A DNA stretch of 64,000 nucleotides from Thermoplasmata archaeon. GTDB lineage: Archaea; Thermoplasmatota; Thermoplasmata; Lutacidiplasmatales; UBA184. Position 1 is the first letter of the stretch, and each line of letters starts with the position of its first letter. Of the stretch, positions 34,623-44,645 are shown piece after piece. Made by a program: the position numbers and the translations under genes. The notes under the pieces are model-generated. The model ran no database searches and was not told the origin of the DNA. It saw only the letters and a program-made list of their open reading frames with translations. Where the stretch lies: contig JAKIVS010000005.1 in assembly GCA_022750435.1 (NCBI GenBank), forward strand, positions 46,551 to 110,550, in the 5' to 3' direction.

Positions 34623-35762
34623 ATGCCGCGCGCCGAGACCGCCCCGAAGCCTTCCGCCCGTCCCCCGACGGTGGAACTCGGGCCGGAGGTCGAGGAACGA
34701 CGCCTCCACCGTCTCGGCTCCGTGAGCATCGGAATCGCGCTTCCCCGGCGATGGGTGGCCCGCCACGGGCTCGCGAGCGGCGGAGCGGTGTACGTCTCCA
34801 CGCGACCGGACGGGACGATCCTGGTGCGCGACGGCCGGGACCTCCCGGCGTCCCCCACCGCCCAACTCCACGTGGCCGCGGGGGGAACTCCGGAGCATCT
34901 CTTCCGGCAACTGCTGCGGGCGTACCTCTCCGGAGCCCAACGATTCGAGGTGGTCGAGGCCGCCGGGCTCTCCCCCGCGACCCGCAGCGCGGTCGCGGAA
35001 TTTGTTCGCCGGACGATCCGACCGGAGATTCTTCACGACGACGGCCGGCAGATCGTCGTCGCCGACGTGAGCCGGGGCGCCGACCTCGCCGTCGGTCCCG
35101 TGCTCCGCCGGATGGCGCAGGTCGTCCTCGAGCGGATCCGGAACGCCGGGCGCTCCTGGGTCGATGCGAACGCGACGCGCACCGCCAACTGGCGGGCCGG
35201 GGACGACGAGGTCGACCGGCACGCGTGGTTGATCGAGCGGATCCTCGTCCTCCGGCCGTGGCCGGAGGCAGGTCCCGGCGGGTTCCCTTCCGCCCTTTCG
35301 GAGACGTTCGGCCCGCTGTTCCACGCCCGGGCCCTCGAGCGCGCGGCCGACCATGCGGTCCTGATCGCCGAGCGCGGAGCGCGCCTCCGCGAGGCGAACC
35401 TTCCGGACGCCACCCTCCGCGCGCTCACGGCCTACCACAAGCAGGTCGTCGACCACTTGGAACTCTCCTGCCGCGTCGCGGAGGCCCGCGACCCGACCGA
35501 TGCGAACCTCGTCGTGGACGCCGGCGAGGCGCTCCACGAGACCGCGGCCGCGCTCCGGGAGCGATTCTGGACGCGCGGGCTGACGAGCTCGGTCCCACCG
35601 AGCGTGATCGCGAACTTGGGGCTCCTCATCGAGTCCCTGGACCGGATCACCGCCTATGCCCAGGACATCGCCCAGCTCGCCGTGCCGCCGTCGGACCGGG
35701 TCACGGTCCGTCCGACGCTGGCCTCGGACAGCCGGGCGTCCGATCTACCTCTCCCCAAATAG
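34623..35762 (+). CDS. AbrB-PhoU fusion regulator at the head of the pst operon
   Basis: The 379-residue protein has an AbrB-like domain (residues about 25-70, LGSVSIGIALPRRWVARHGL) and a PhoU-like helical part with ARALERAADHAVLIAERGARL. It lies 28 bp upstream of pstS, so it is probably the transcriptional regulator of phosphate uptake. The DNA-binding hairpin is more diverged than in the copy at 9890-10951. ATG 34623 fits a leaderless start from the TATATA box. Confidence 0.83.
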   Translation: MPRAETAPKPSARPPTVELGPEVEERRLHRLGSVSIGIALPRRWVARHGLASGGAVYVSTRPDGTILVRDGRDLPASPTAQLHVAAGGTPEHLFRQLLRAYLSGAQRFEVVEAAGLSPATRSAVAEFVRRTIRPEILHDDGRQIVVADVSRGADLAVGPVLRRMAQVVLERIRNAGRSWVDANATRTANWRAGDDEVDRHAWLIERILVLRPWPEAGPGGFPSALSETFGPLFHARALERAADHAVLIAERGARLREANLPDATLRALTAYHKQVVDHLELSCRVAEARDPTDANLVVDAGEALHETAAALRERFWTRGLTSSVPPSVIANLGLLIESLDRITAYAQDIAQLAVPPSDRVTVRPTLASDSRASDLPLPK

Positions 35763-35790
35763 CGGAGAACCACCGGGAGGAACAAACCGA

Positions 35791-37014
35791 ATGAGTGCGA
35801 ACAACGCGAGCGGAACAGACCCGAATGCGGCGAGCCCACCGAGTGCCTCGGACCGGGGCCACCTGCCGAAGCAGTCGATGAACCGGACACCCATGTACGT
35901 GGCGATCATCGTCATCGTCGTGGTCATCGTCGGGATCGTCGGCGCCGGCGCAGCGCTCGGCTGGTTCTCGAAGAGCACGTCGAACAACAACTGCCCGGCC
36001 GGGAGCGGCCAGACGATCGATGCGGCCGGCTCGACGCTGGCGCAGCCCCTGATGACGCTCTGGTCGAGTGAGTACACCTGCGGTCAGATGAGCTACAACA
36101 GCGTCGGGAGCGGGGCCGGAGTCACCGACCTCACCCAGAAGACCGTCGACTTCGGCGCCTCGGACGCGCCGCTCTCCAGCACCCAGGTGAGCGCGCTTCC
36201 CGCCGGCTCGACCGTCCTGACCATCCCGGAGCTCGTCGCCGGAGTCGCCATCATCTACGACGTCTCGGGCGTTGCGAAGGGCCTGAACCTGAGCGGAGCC
36301 GTGCTCGCGGGGATCTACCTCGGCACGATCACAACCTGGAACGACCCGGCGATCACGGCGCTGAACCCGGCGACCAAGCTGCCCAGCGCGAACATCACGG
36401 TCGTCGAGCGGGCGGACTCGAGCGGCACCACCTACGTCTACACGAGCTGGCTCTCGCTGGAGAACTCCACCTGGAAGACGAAGGTCGGGGCCGGCACGAC
36501 GGTCACCTGGCCGGTGGGCCTCAAGGAGCCCGGGTCTCTCGGAGTCGCAGGGACTGTTAAGTCGACCCCGAACTCGATCGGCTACGCCGACGTGGCGTAC
36601 GCGATCACGAACGACCTCGCCTACGCGGCGGTCCAGAACCCGGCGAGCACCTACATCCTGCCGAACGAGACGAACATCGCCTCAGCCGCGGCGCAGGCGC
36701 CCAGCCTGCCGGCGGCGAACGCGGAGGCCGGTTGGGACTCCGTCTCCCTGCTCAACGAGCCGGGGAGCGGAACGTACCCGATCGCGACCTTCTCGTACGT
36801 GATGGTCTACTCGGACCTCGGCGCGGTGTACGGATCGAGCGAATCGCACCCCCATGCGCAGGGCGTCGTCGCGTTCCTCTGGTGGGCCGTGACGACCGGG
36901 CAGAGCTACTCGACGGGGCTGTCGTACGTCCCGCTGCCGCCGAACATCGTGAGCGCCGACGAGACCGCAATCTCCAGCGTCCTGTACAACGGACAGACGC
37001 TGACGTCCCACTAG
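35791..37014 (+). CDS. pstS: Phosphate ABC transporter substrate-binding protein
   Basis: The 407-residue protein has a Ser/Asn-rich N-terminus, one membrane anchor (about 36-61, MYVAIIVIVVVIVGIVGAGA), then the PstS fold: DAAGSTLAQPLM, SVGSGAGVTDLTQKTVDFGASDAPL, and the phosphate-binding loop RADSSGTTYVYTSWL. It captures phosphate outside the cell and hands it to PstCA. The anchor lacks a lipobox cysteine. The start is supported by GGGAGG 10 nt upstream. It is followed by pstC after 25 nt. Confidence 0.95.
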   Translation: MSANNASGTDPNAASPPSASDRGHLPKQSMNRTPMYVAIIVIVVVIVGIVGAGAALGWFSKSTSNNNCPAGSGQTIDAAGSTLAQPLMTLWSSEYTCGQMSYNSVGSGAGVTDLTQKTVDFGASDAPLSSTQVSALPAGSTVLTIPELVAGVAIIYDVSGVAKGLNLSGAVLAGIYLGTITTWNDPAITALNPATKLPSANITVVERADSSGTTYVYTSWLSLENSTWKTKVGAGTTVTWPVGLKEPGSLGVAGTVKSTPNSIGYADVAYAITNDLAYAAVQNPASTYILPNETNIASAAAQAPSLPAANAEAGWDSVSLLNEPGSGTYPIATFSYVMVYSDLGAVYGSSESHPHAQGVVAFLWWAVTTGQSYSTGLSYVPLPPNIVSADETAISSVLYNGQTLTSH

Positions 37015-37039
37015 CGGGACGTCGTAGGACGGTCGCCCG

Positions 37040-38080
37040 ATGGGGGATCCTCCGGCCGGACCGGGCGCGGGCGTGGGCCCGTTGCCCGCGTCCACGGGGG
37101 AGTCCTCCCCAACCCCTTCCCCCCCGATGCGGGGGGCGCAGCAACGCCGGACGGCGCGGGCGTTCGACCGGGCGTTCGGTTGGTTCACCGTCGCCGCCGC
37201 GGCGACCCTCATCGCCCTGCCGCTCCTCCTCGTGACGATCGTCGCCCAGAATGCGTGGCCGGCGCTGGTCCGGTTCGGCCCGGGCTTCCTCATCGGGAAG
37301 CTGTGGGACCCGAACCTCCCCCCGATCACGTTCGGGGCCTCCACGTTCATCGCCGGTACCCTCGAGACGAGCGTCATCGCCCTCCTCATCGGGGTTCCAC
37401 TTTCGATCGGTGGGGCCGTGTTCCTCGCCGAGCTCGCCCCGGACTGGCTGAGGGCCCCGGTCGCCGCCGTCGTCGACTTGCTCGCGGCGGTGCCGTCCGT
37501 CGTCTTCGGCCTCTGGGGCCTCTACGTCCTCGTGCCGTACATGCGGACCTCCGTCGACCCGTTCCTCGCGAAGTACCTCGGATGGTCGCCTCTGTTCGCC
37601 GAGCACGCCGGGAGCCAGAGCGGGGCGAGCATCCTCACCGCCAGCATCATCCTCGCCATCATGATCCTCCCCACGATCTCCTCCGTCAGTCGCGAGGCGC
37701 TCCGGGCGACCCCGGATAGCCAGCGGGAGGCGGCCCTCAGTCTCGGCGCCACTCGCTGGGAGGCGACCCGGATGGGCCCGCTCGCCTACGCGCGGACCGG
37801 GATCTTCGGCGCCGCCATTCTCGGCCTTGGCCGGGCGATGGGCGAGACGATGGCCGTCACGATGACGGTCGGCAACTCCGACAACTTCGCCACCTCGCTG
37901 TTCGACCCGGGTCAGACCCTCTCGAGCAAGATCGCGATCAACTTCGGGAACGCCCTGCCCCTCGAGCGGGCCGCGCTCGTCGAACTCGGCCTCATCCTGA
38001 TGGCGCTCTCGCTCCTCGTGAACGTCGTGGCGCGACTCCTGTTGCGCTCGATGACCCGCATCGGGAGGACCACCGCATGA
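37040..38080 (+). CDS. pstC: Phosphate ABC transporter permease PstC
   Basis: The 346-residue permease has six or so membrane helices and the EAA loop with SREALRATPDSQREAALSLGATRWEA, which contacts PstB. The N-terminal 35 residues are Gly/Pro-rich and cytoplasmic. A long external loop (MRTSVDPFLAKYLGWSPLFA) between helices is typical of archaeal PstC. It overlaps pstA by 4 nt. Confidence 0.94.
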   Translation: MGDPPAGPGAGVGPLPASTGESSPTPSPPMRGAQQRRTARAFDRAFGWFTVAAAATLIALPLLLVTIVAQNAWPALVRFGPGFLIGKLWDPNLPPITFGASTFIAGTLETSVIALLIGVPLSIGGAVFLAELAPDWLRAPVAAVVDLLAAVPSVVFGLWGLYVLVPYMRTSVDPFLAKYLGWSPLFAEHAGSQSGASILTASIILAIMILPTISSVSREALRATPDSQREAALSLGATRWEATRMGPLAYARTGIFGAAILGLGRAMGETMAVTMTVGNSDNFATSLFDPGQTLSSKIAINFGNALPLERAALVELGLILMALSLLVNVVARLLLRSMTRIGRTTA

Positions 38081-38976
38081 GGCCTCCGAAACGGCTCCGC
38101 CGCAAGGCGAAGAGCTTCGTGCTCCTCGGGCTCTGCGGCGTCGCGGTGCTCCTGATGCTGGCGCCGCTCGCCAGCATCCTCTTCACCTGCTTTGCGAACG
38201 GGGCCGGGGCGATCACCCCCGCGTTCTTCCTCAAGAATCCCCCGTCGGCGTGCAATCCGAACCTCGGCGCGCCGTGTCCGGTCGGGGGGGTCGCCGATGC
38301 GATCCTCGGCACCCTTCTCCTCGTGGCCCTCGCCTCCCTGATCGCGCTGCCGCTCGGCATCCTGGGCGGGATCTACCTCTCCGAGTTCGCCGAACGACCG
38401 CTGGCGCGCCCCGCCCGGTTTCTCGCCGACGTCATGACGGGCATCCCGTCGATCGTGATCGGAGTCTTCGTGTTCGGCATCTTCTACTTCTTCGCCGAGG
38501 AGGGGTGGATCAGCTCCTTCAGCGTCATCTCCGGCTACACCGGTGCGGTCGCCCTCGCCGTGATCATGATCCCCGTCGTCGCCCGCACGTGCGAGGAGGC
38601 CCTCCGCCTCGTCCCGATCTCGATTCGGGAGGCGTCGCTTGCGCTCGGCATCCCCCGCCACCGGACGATCCTGCGCATTGTGCTCTCCTCCGCCCGGGGC
38701 GGGGTGTTGACCGGCGCCCTCCTCGCCGTGGCCCGCGCGGGAGGTGAGACGGCCCCGCTTCTCCTGACGGCCGGATTCACGACGGGAACGATCTTCGGTC
38801 TCTCCGGCTGGACTCCGTCGCTCCCGGTGCTGATCTACGAGTTCTCCGCCGGAGGGTACGCCAACACGACCCAGCTGGCCTGGGGCGCCGCGCTGATCCT
38901 CGTCCTCATGATGCTCGTTATTAGCGTCGGGGCCCGGCTCGCCCTGCGGAATCGGTTCGGGGGAAGGTCGGCGTGA
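38077..38976 (+). CDS. pstA: Phosphate ABC transporter permease PstA
   Basis: The 299-residue partner permease has about six helices and an EAA loop reading [20 protein letters not shown]. The external loop after helix 1 carries two cysteines (CNPNLGAPC) that could form a disulphide. It pairs with PstC to form the phosphate channel and overlaps pstB by 4 nt (GTGA). Confidence 0.94.
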   Translation: MRPPKRLRRKAKSFVLLGLCGVAVLLMLAPLASILFTCFANGAGAITPAFFLKNPPSACNPNLGAPCPVGGVADAILGTLLLVALASLIALPLGILGGIYLSEFAERPLARPARFLADVMTGIPSIVIGVFVFGIFYFFAEEGWISSFSVISGYTGAVALAVIMIPVVARTCEEALRLVPISIREASLALGIPRHRTILRIVLSSARGGVLTGALLAVARAGGETAPLLLTAGFTTGTIFGLSGWTPSLPVLIYEFSAGGYANTTQLAWGAALILVLMMLVISVGARLALRNRFGGRSA

Positions 38977-39728
38977 GCGGCGACAAGGTCGTGGTCGAGC
39001 ACCTGAACGCCTGGTACGGCAAGACCCACGCCGTCCAGGACATCTCCCTCTCCTTCCCGGACAAGCAGGCGACCGCGATCATCGGTCCGTCCGGGTGCGG
39101 GAAGTCGACGTTCATCCGCTGCCTCAACCGGATCCACGAGACCCAGCCGAAGGCGCGGGCCGAGGGGAAGGTCCTCCTCGACGGGGACGACGTCTACCAG
39201 GCCGACCCGACCGAGATCCGCCGCAAGATCGGGATGGTGTTCCAGCGCCCCAACGTCTTCCCGACGATGTCCATTTACGGCAACGTCGCGGCGGGGCTCA
39301 AGCTCCACGGGGGCTACAGTCGCGATGAGATCGACACGCTCGTCATCGAGAGCCTGAAGAAGTCGGCCCTCTGGGACGAGGTGAAGGAGAAGCTCGACCA
39401 GAGCGCGCTCCAGCTCTCGGGCGGCCAGCAGCAGCGGCTCTGCATCGCTCGGGCGCTCGCCGTGCAGCCGGAGGTGCTCCTGATGGACGAACCGGCCAGC
39501 GCGCTCGACCCGATTTCCACCGCCCGCATCGAGGACCTGATCTTCGACCTGAAGAACCAGGTGCCGGTGATCATCGTCACGCACAACATGCAGCAGGCCG
39601 CGCGCGTCGCCGACCGGACGGCGTTCCTGTACCTCGGGAAGCTCGTGGAGATCGCGCCGACGCGCGATCTGTTCGAGCGACCCGCGGAGAAGCTCACCGA
39701 GAGTTACATCACGGGGAGGTTTGGGTAG
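38973..39728 (+). CDS. pstB: Phosphate ABC transporter ATP-binding protein
   Basis: The 251-residue ATPase shows Walker [10 protein letters not shown] (near residue 37), the signature LSGGQQQRL, Walker [14 protein letters not shown], and the switch His in VTHNMQQ. The N-terminus ([16 protein letters not shown]) is specific to PstB. It starts at GTG 38973 and drives phosphate import. phoU follows after 5 nt. Confidence 0.96.
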   Translation: MSGDKVVVEHLNAWYGKTHAVQDISLSFPDKQATAIIGPSGCGKSTFIRCLNRIHETQPKARAEGKVLLDGDDVYQADPTEIRRKIGMVFQRPNVFPTMSIYGNVAAGLKLHGGYSRDEIDTLVIESLKKSALWDEVKEKLDQSALQLSGGQQQRLCIARALAVQPEVLLMDEPASALDPISTARIEDLIFDLKNQVPVIIVTHNMQQAARVADRTAFLYLGKLVEIAPTRDLFERPAEKLTESYITGRFG

Positions 39729-39733
39729 GAACG

Positions 39734-40447
39734 ATGCCGGCTCCGGTCGAACGGAAGGCGCTCTCGGAGGAGCTCAACCAGCTCCGCGAGAACATGGAGA
39801 CGATCGCGACGCTGAGCGTGCAGGCGATCGAGCGCGCCGTCGCCGGCCTCGATTCGCCGGACACCGGCGTCGTCGGGGACGTGGGCGCCCTCGACCGGGA
39901 AGTGTACGGGCTCAAGGAGCGGATCGTCCGCAACTGCGTCGAGACGATCGCGCTGCACGCGCCGGTCGCGAAGGATCTCCGGACCATCACCGTCGCGCTC
40001 GAGGTGACGACCGACCTCGACCGGATCGGCCGGTACGCGAAGGACATCGCCGAGTCCGCCCACGAGCTCCATCGCGAGGGGGACGGCCGCGAGAGCCTCC
40101 CGAAGCTCCGGGAGATGGGGAACCTGACGGTCGGGATGATTCGGACCGCCGTGAACGCCTACCTCGCCGGGGATGCGACGAGCGTCTCCCACATCCACTC
40201 CGACGACGACGCCGTCGACCAGTTCCACGACGACCTGTTCCAGGCGATCATCGATGGGATGGCCCGCCGGACGATCACGCCCAGGACCGGCGCCGAGTGC
40301 ATCCTCATCAACCGGTACCTCGAACGGCTCAGCGACCACGCCGTCAACATCGGCGAGTGGGTCGTCTACCTCGTCAGCGGCGAGCGGCCGATGCGGTTGC
40401 CGCGCCGCCAAACCGGGATGCCGGGAACTCCCGCGCCGCCCGGGTAG
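39734..40447 (+). CDS. phoU: Phosphate signalling protein PhoU (stand-alone)
   Basis: The 237-residue protein consists of two three-helix PhoU repeats with the metal-binding motifs EVTTDLDRIGRYAKDIAE and YLERLSDHAVNIGEWV. It lacks an AbrB domain. By family it restrains PstSCAB and links it to signalling. It ends the operon; the tail is Arg/Pro-rich. Confidence 0.94.
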   Translation: MPAPVERKALSEELNQLRENMETIATLSVQAIERAVAGLDSPDTGVVGDVGALDREVYGLKERIVRNCVETIALHAPVAKDLRTITVALEVTTDLDRIGRYAKDIAESAHELHREGDGRESLPKLREMGNLTVGMIRTAVNAYLAGDATSVSHIHSDDDAVDQFHDDLFQAIIDGMARRTITPRTGAECILINRYLERLSDHAVNIGEWVVYLVSGERPMRLPRRQTGMPGTPAPPG

Positions 40448-40636
40448 CGCGCGGGGGGCCGCCGAGCGGGGCGCCCGGGCGCCCCGCGGGCGCTCGTCCA
40501 TGGCTGCGCGCTCCTCGATCCGTCGTCCCCGTACCTCCACGGGAAGCCCGTGCCTCCCGACCCGCCGAGGGACCCGACCGGCGGGTTATTGGGGGAGGCC
40601 GGGATGGGCGGTCCCCTTCGGGGGGAGAAGAACACC

Positions 40637-41011
40637 ATGAGTCACCACGAGACCGTGACGGCCGACCACGTCGAGTACGCCTCGAAAGACCCTGCCGCGA
40701 CCCGAAAGTTCCTGGAAACGACGCTCGGATACCATTTCGACGTCCTGGAACAGATGGGCGGCTACGGCCTGCGCTCCGACAAGGTGACGCAGGGCGCCGG
40801 CACCGGTGTCCGCCTCATCGAGAAGGGCGAGGGCCCGGGCACCATCGCCTACCTCACCGTCGGGAATCTGGACGAGGCGATCAAGACGGTCCAGGCCGCC
40901 GGTGCGAAGCTCGTCGTCCCGAAGATGGAAGTCCCCGGGATGGGATGGCACGCGGTCGTCCACGCTCCCGGCGACGTCCTGATGGGGCTCTACGAATCGG
41001 CCCGGAAGTAG
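40637..41011 (+). CDS. VOC (glyoxalase/bleomycin resistance) family protein
   Basis: The 124-residue protein has the beta-alpha-beta-beta-beta halves of the vicinal oxygen chelate fold: HVEYASKDPAATRKFLETTLGYHF, then VRLIEKGEGPGTIAYLTV and a second half ending HAPGDVLMGLYE. Metal ligands would be His18 and Glu120-type residues. The reaction is unknown. ATG 40637 is preferred because GGGGAGAAG precedes it and the fold starts directly after. Confidence 0.85.
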   Translation: MSHHETVTADHVEYASKDPAATRKFLETTLGYHFDVLEQMGGYGLRSDKVTQGAGTGVRLIEKGEGPGTIAYLTVGNLDEAIKTVQAAGAKLVVPKMEVPGMGWHAVVHAPGDVLMGLYESARK

Positions 41012-41066
41012 ACCCCTCGCCCCACGGAGCGGCGGACCCAACCCTTTCCCTGAGGCCGGCGCCCAG

Positions 41067-41756
41067 CTACCAGGGCACTTGGATCGCCTTCGCGAGGAAC
41101 CCGTTCAACGGGTTGAGCGACCGGCACGCCTTCTCGAACGTGGCTCCGAACCCAGGAGCGGTGACCTCGGAGTCCCGGAACGGACGCGTGGCGAAGAAGT
41201 CCTTCCGTCGGAGGTCGGCGGCATACCGGTGCTCCGGGTCGTAGCCCGCGGGGACGCGGACGTACGACTCTCCCCCGATCTCGATGCCGTTGCCGACCAC
41301 GCGGCCCCAGGCCGCGGGGGACGCCACGATGGCGTCCCGGATCCTCACCAGGTCAGGAGGCGCAGGCCGCCACATCCCCGAAGCGACGAGGCTGTCGCCG
41401 GGGGTCAAGCGGAAAAAGAATCCGGGGAGGCTTCGGTCCCCCTCGGCCGCCTCGTGGGAGAAGTGGACGCCGATGTGGGTTCGGTACGGGCTCTTGTCCT
41501 TGGAGAAGCGGGTGTCCCGGTAGATCCGGGTGAGGGAGCCCCCGAACGGTCGCGGGTCGGCGACGATGTGGCTCGAGATCCGGCCCAGCCGGGGGCCCAG
41601 TTCGGTGATGAATCGGACGGCGGGCCCCTGGACCGTGCTCTCGTAGCGCGGCTTGTGGCGAAGAAACCACTCGCGGTTGTTGTTCTTCGCGAGCTCCCGG
41701 AGGAATTGGAACGTCTCGGGACCGAAGCAGCGCCCGGGCGAACTCCGCTTCGGCAT
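41067..41756 (-). CDS. DUF2461 (TIGR02453) family protein
   Basis: The 229-residue protein has the family hallmarks FLRELAKNNNREWFLRHKPRYE near the N-terminus, then RIYRDTRFSKDKSPYRTHIGVHF, and a FATRPFRDSEV segment. Members are widespread in bacteria and archaea and have no established reaction; they are soluble and probably cytosolic. It stands alone with no obvious operon partner. Confidence 0.88.
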   Translation of the reverse strand: MPKRSSPGRCFGPETFQFLRELAKNNNREWFLRHKPRYESTVQGPAVRFITELGPRLGRISSHIVADPRPFGGSLTRIYRDTRFSKDKSPYRTHIGVHFSHEAAEGDRSLPGFFFRLTPGDSLVASGMWRPAPPDLVRIRDAIVASPAAWGRVVGNGIEIGGESYVRVPAGYDPEHRYAADLRRKDFFATRPFRDSEVTAPGFGATFEKACRSLNPLNGFLAKAIQVPW

Positions 41757-41842
41757 TTCGTCCTCGCCCTCGAAGCGAACCCGAGGCGGCGCGCGTACTT
41801 ACGTCTCGTCCGCCGAGGCGGCGAACCCCGCCCCTCGGGGCG

Positions 41843-42466
41843 CTACTTCGCGGCGACTCCGACGTGGCGCAGCAGCCGGAGGTACTCCGACTTCTGGACC
41901 CACGTCACGCGCAGGTACTCGCGGAGGTAGCTGTCCGGAACGTGCAGCCGCCGGGCCTCGCAGACGGAGAACGCGTACGCCTCGACCTCGGTGGGCCGGT
42001 CCACGTAGGAGATGTTCCGGGAGAGCCACAGCTCCCGTCCCTGCTTCCGCTGCAGGATGTGGAGGAACTCGTGGATGATGTCGAGGTAGAGGTCCATCGA
42101 GGGGCTGTTCGTGAGGTGCGCGCGGGCGACGACGATCTCGTCCTCCTCGCTCTCCACCATCCGGAACCCGGCGGCGCGCACTTCGGGAGGCGTCTTCCGG
42201 GGAGCGACGTACATCCAGCCCGGGCCGTCGGCGACGTTCGCCCACGTCTGGCGGGCGATCTTCAGGATCGACGCGTCGTCGCCCGGGTACTTCCGGAACG
42301 GCACCGACCCTTCGAGGCCACGGAACACATCGAGGAGTGGGAACCGGCCCGGCAGCACCTTCCGGTCCGGACGGAAGCCGCGGGGCGCCGGGAACGGCTC
42401 CGTTCCGGTGCGGGCGGGAATCTCCGGCATCGAGACCCGGGGGCGTTTCGCTCGTGCGGCGGCCAC
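41843..42466 (-). CDS. Putative zinc metallopeptidase-like protein (HEFLH)
   Basis: The 207-residue protein carries HEFLH at residues 132-136 at the end of a helix (LYLDIIHEFLHILQRK), a HExxH zinc-binding motif. A likely third ligand is Glu in RPTEVEAYAFSVCEARR about 25 residues later. No signal peptide is seen. The family is not recognised; the short gluzincin-like core suggests a minimal protease or a regulator related to ImmA/IrrE. The start is GTG 42466, with MPEIPAR at 42430 as an alternative. Confidence 0.7.
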   Translation of the reverse strand: MAAARAKRPRVSMPEIPARTGTEPFPAPRGFRPDRKVLPGRFPLLDVFRGLEGSVPFRKYPGDDASILKIARQTWANVADGPGWMYVAPRKTPPEVRAAGFRMVESEEDEIVVARAHLTNSPSMDLYLDIIHEFLHILQRKQGRELWLSRNISYVDRPTEVEAYAFSVCEARRLHVPDSYLREYLRVTWVQKSEYLRLLRHVGVAAK

Positions 42467-42522
42467 GACGACGGGAAGCGGGGGGATTCATCAAGACGAC
42501 GCCGCGCCCGTCGCGGCTCCTC

Positions 42523-44577
42523 TCAGGCGTACTCGTGGTTCGCTTCCGGCCCCATCAGGCCGAACGCCTCGAACCGGAACGACTGCTTCAGCACGCTCGC
42601 GATGGGGAAGAACGGGATCCAGGGGAGCATGTCCCACCGTTGCATCTTGACGAGGAAGTACGCGAGCGGCACAGCCCGGATCGTGAGCGCGAGGAGGAGC
42701 AGGAACGCCACGTCCACGAGGGCGTGGACGCCGAGGATCAGCAGGAGGAGGACGAGGAACACGTACACGAGGCTGCGGACCCCGGAACGCGCGAACGTGA
42801 GGAACCACAGCAGCACGCCGAGGCCGGCGAACTCCGGGGTCGTGCTGAGCAGCGACGGGTAATGCTGTCCGTTCGCCATCAGGATCCCCCGGGCCCACCG
42901 GACCCGCTGGCGGCGCAGCGCGTCGTAGTCCTCGGGGACGTCCTCGTAGGCGCGCGCCCCGAACTCCATCCGTACCCGGTAGCCGAGGCGCTGGATCCGC
43001 ATCGAGAGTTCCGTGTCCTCGCCGTTCCACGGGACCCAGCCTCCGAGCGCGACGAGGTCCTTGCGCCGGAACGCGGAGAAGAGGCCGTCGATCACCTCGC
43101 CGGAGCGGACGCCCATGACGGCCGGGCGCTGGAAGTAGTGGCCCCAGGCGATCTCGAGGGCCCGGAGCTTCCGCGTCCACCCCTTCCTTTGGCGCGGGTG
43201 GATCGACCCCTGCACCCCACCGACCTCCGGGTCGGCGAAGTGAGGGATGACCGCGGCGAAGCCGAGGCGTTCGGAGACGAACGTGTCCGCGTCGAGGCGG
43301 ATCACGATCTCGCCGCTGGCGAGCGCCAGCGCGCCGTTGAGTCCGTTCGACTTGCCGGCGTGGGGCAGGTCGACGACGAGCCCCTTGCAGTGCTCCAGCG
43401 AGCGGATCGCGGCCCGGGCGAGCTCCGAGGTCCGGTCAGTCGAGCCGTCGTTCCCCACAATGATCTCGACCGAACCCGGATACTTTCCCGCCGCGACGTC
43501 GGCGTGGTGGATCGCCTCCGCGATCCACCGCTCCTCATTGTACGCCGGGACGAGGATCGAGACCGGCGGGTGGTACTCCGTGAGGGCCGGAAGGGGGCGT
43601 CGGCGGAGCTGGCGGAAGTAGAGCGGCCGATTGAGCGCGATGAACGTCTCGAGCGTGACGAGCGGCAGGAGCAGGAGGAGGGTGAACGGTAGCAGGATCG
43701 CCCCGTCCCCGAGGGCCCGGTCGACGAGCACCAGAGCGGAGGCTGCGAACGCGATCGCGAGCACGCCGGTGCCGAAGAACTGGACGATCGCCCCCGTGTC
43801 GCGGGCGTACCGGGCCTTCACGCGGTACGGGGTCGGGAGGAACAGGGTGCAGAAGACGAGCCCGGAGAGGAACACCCCGCCGGTCATCGTGCGGACCACG
43901 ATCGCCAGGTTCCGGACGCTCTGCCCGGGCACGGTGAAGAACACCGCATCGAGGACGACCTCGACCCCCACATACAGCAGGAGCAGTCCGAGGGCCCAGG
44001 CGCGACGGTTCGTCGGAAGGGCGGGGCGGCGGTAGAGGAGACCGCTCGCGATCGAGAAGGCGGCCATCGCCGCGAGGTACATCGGGAAGATGTAGTCCGG
44101 GACGAGCTGGGAGACCGAGTTGACGGCGTAGACCCCGGGCCACGCCTGGGGCCAGAACAGGGCGGCCCCCGCGTACCCGACGAGATGATCGTAGGGGAGG
44201 AACAGCACGGAGAAGAACGCGAGCTCGAGCGCCGAGAGCACCACGAACGACGCAGCGAGGACGAGAACGAACCGGCGGGCCCTCGGCAGGGGGGCGTTCG
44301 GAGAGGCGCCCGCTCCCTCGAGGAACACCGTCCGCGTCCCATTCTTCGAGGTGACGTCGACGGGGGCGGCCGGCGACGTCGCGGCCCCGGTTTCGGTCGG
44401 CGATCGGGGTCCCGGGACGATCCGGATCCGGACGGTCCCGGCGATCGCGCGGGACGGGCGACGGTGCAACCAGTCGGCGGTCGCGAACAGCCCGGCACCG
44501 AGGGCAAGGCCGATGAGGATCCCGCCGAGCGGAACCCCGAGCGCGCGCAGGACGCTCTCGACCGAATCGAGGAGCAT
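42523..44577 (-). CDS. Membrane-bound processive family 2 glycosyltransferase
   Basis: The 684-residue protein has about seven membrane helices in the first 320 residues, then a GT-A domain with VSILVPAYNEE, GNDGSTD, RLDADT (DxD), GEDTELS and the RRQRVRW motif (QxxRW), and four further helices. The D, DxD, D, QxxRW set marks processive beta-glycan synthases such as cellulose, hyaluronan or poly-GlcNAc synthases. It lies 68 bp downstream of a secreted glycoside hydrolase, so both may build and trim a surface polysaccharide. Confidence 0.88.
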   Translation of the reverse strand: MLLDSVESVLRALGVPLGGILIGLALGAGLFATADWLHRRPSRAIAGTVRIRIVPGPRSPTETGAATSPAAPVDVTSKNGTRTVFLEGAGASPNAPLPRARRFVLVLAASFVVLSALELAFFSVLFLPYDHLVGYAGAALFWPQAWPGVYAVNSVSQLVPDYIFPMYLAAMAAFSIASGLLYRRPALPTNRRAWALGLLLLYVGVEVVLDAVFFTVPGQSVRNLAIVVRTMTGGVFLSGLVFCTLFLPTPYRVKARYARDTGAIVQFFGTGVLAIAFAASALVLVDRALGDGAILLPFTLLLLLPLVTLETFIALNRPLYFRQLRRRPLPALTEYHPPVSILVPAYNEERWIAEAIHHADVAAGKYPGSVEIIVGNDGSTDRTSELARAAIRSLEHCKGLVVDLPHAGKSNGLNGALALASGEIVIRLDADTFVSERLGFAAVIPHFADPEVGGVQGSIHPRQRKGWTRKLRALEIAWGHYFQRPAVMGVRSGEVIDGLFSAFRRKDLVALGGWVPWNGEDTELSMRIQRLGYRVRMEFGARAYEDVPEDYDALRRQRVRWARGILMANGQHYPSLLSTTPEFAGLGVLLWFLTFARSGVRSLVYVFLVLLLLILGVHALVDVAFLLLLALTIRAVPLAYFLVKMQRWDMLPWIPFFPIASVLKQSFRFEAFGLMGPEANHEYA

Positions 44578-44645
44578 CGGGGGGACTCACCGCCTCTGGC
44601 CGCTGGGCGATGGCCCGGGGCACGGGGTCCGGGCCATGCGTGCCG

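Noticed and set aside
39734..40447. Reading this PhoU as another AbrB fusion
   Set aside because: The N-terminus starts directly with a PhoU helix, and no AbrB-type strand pattern is present.
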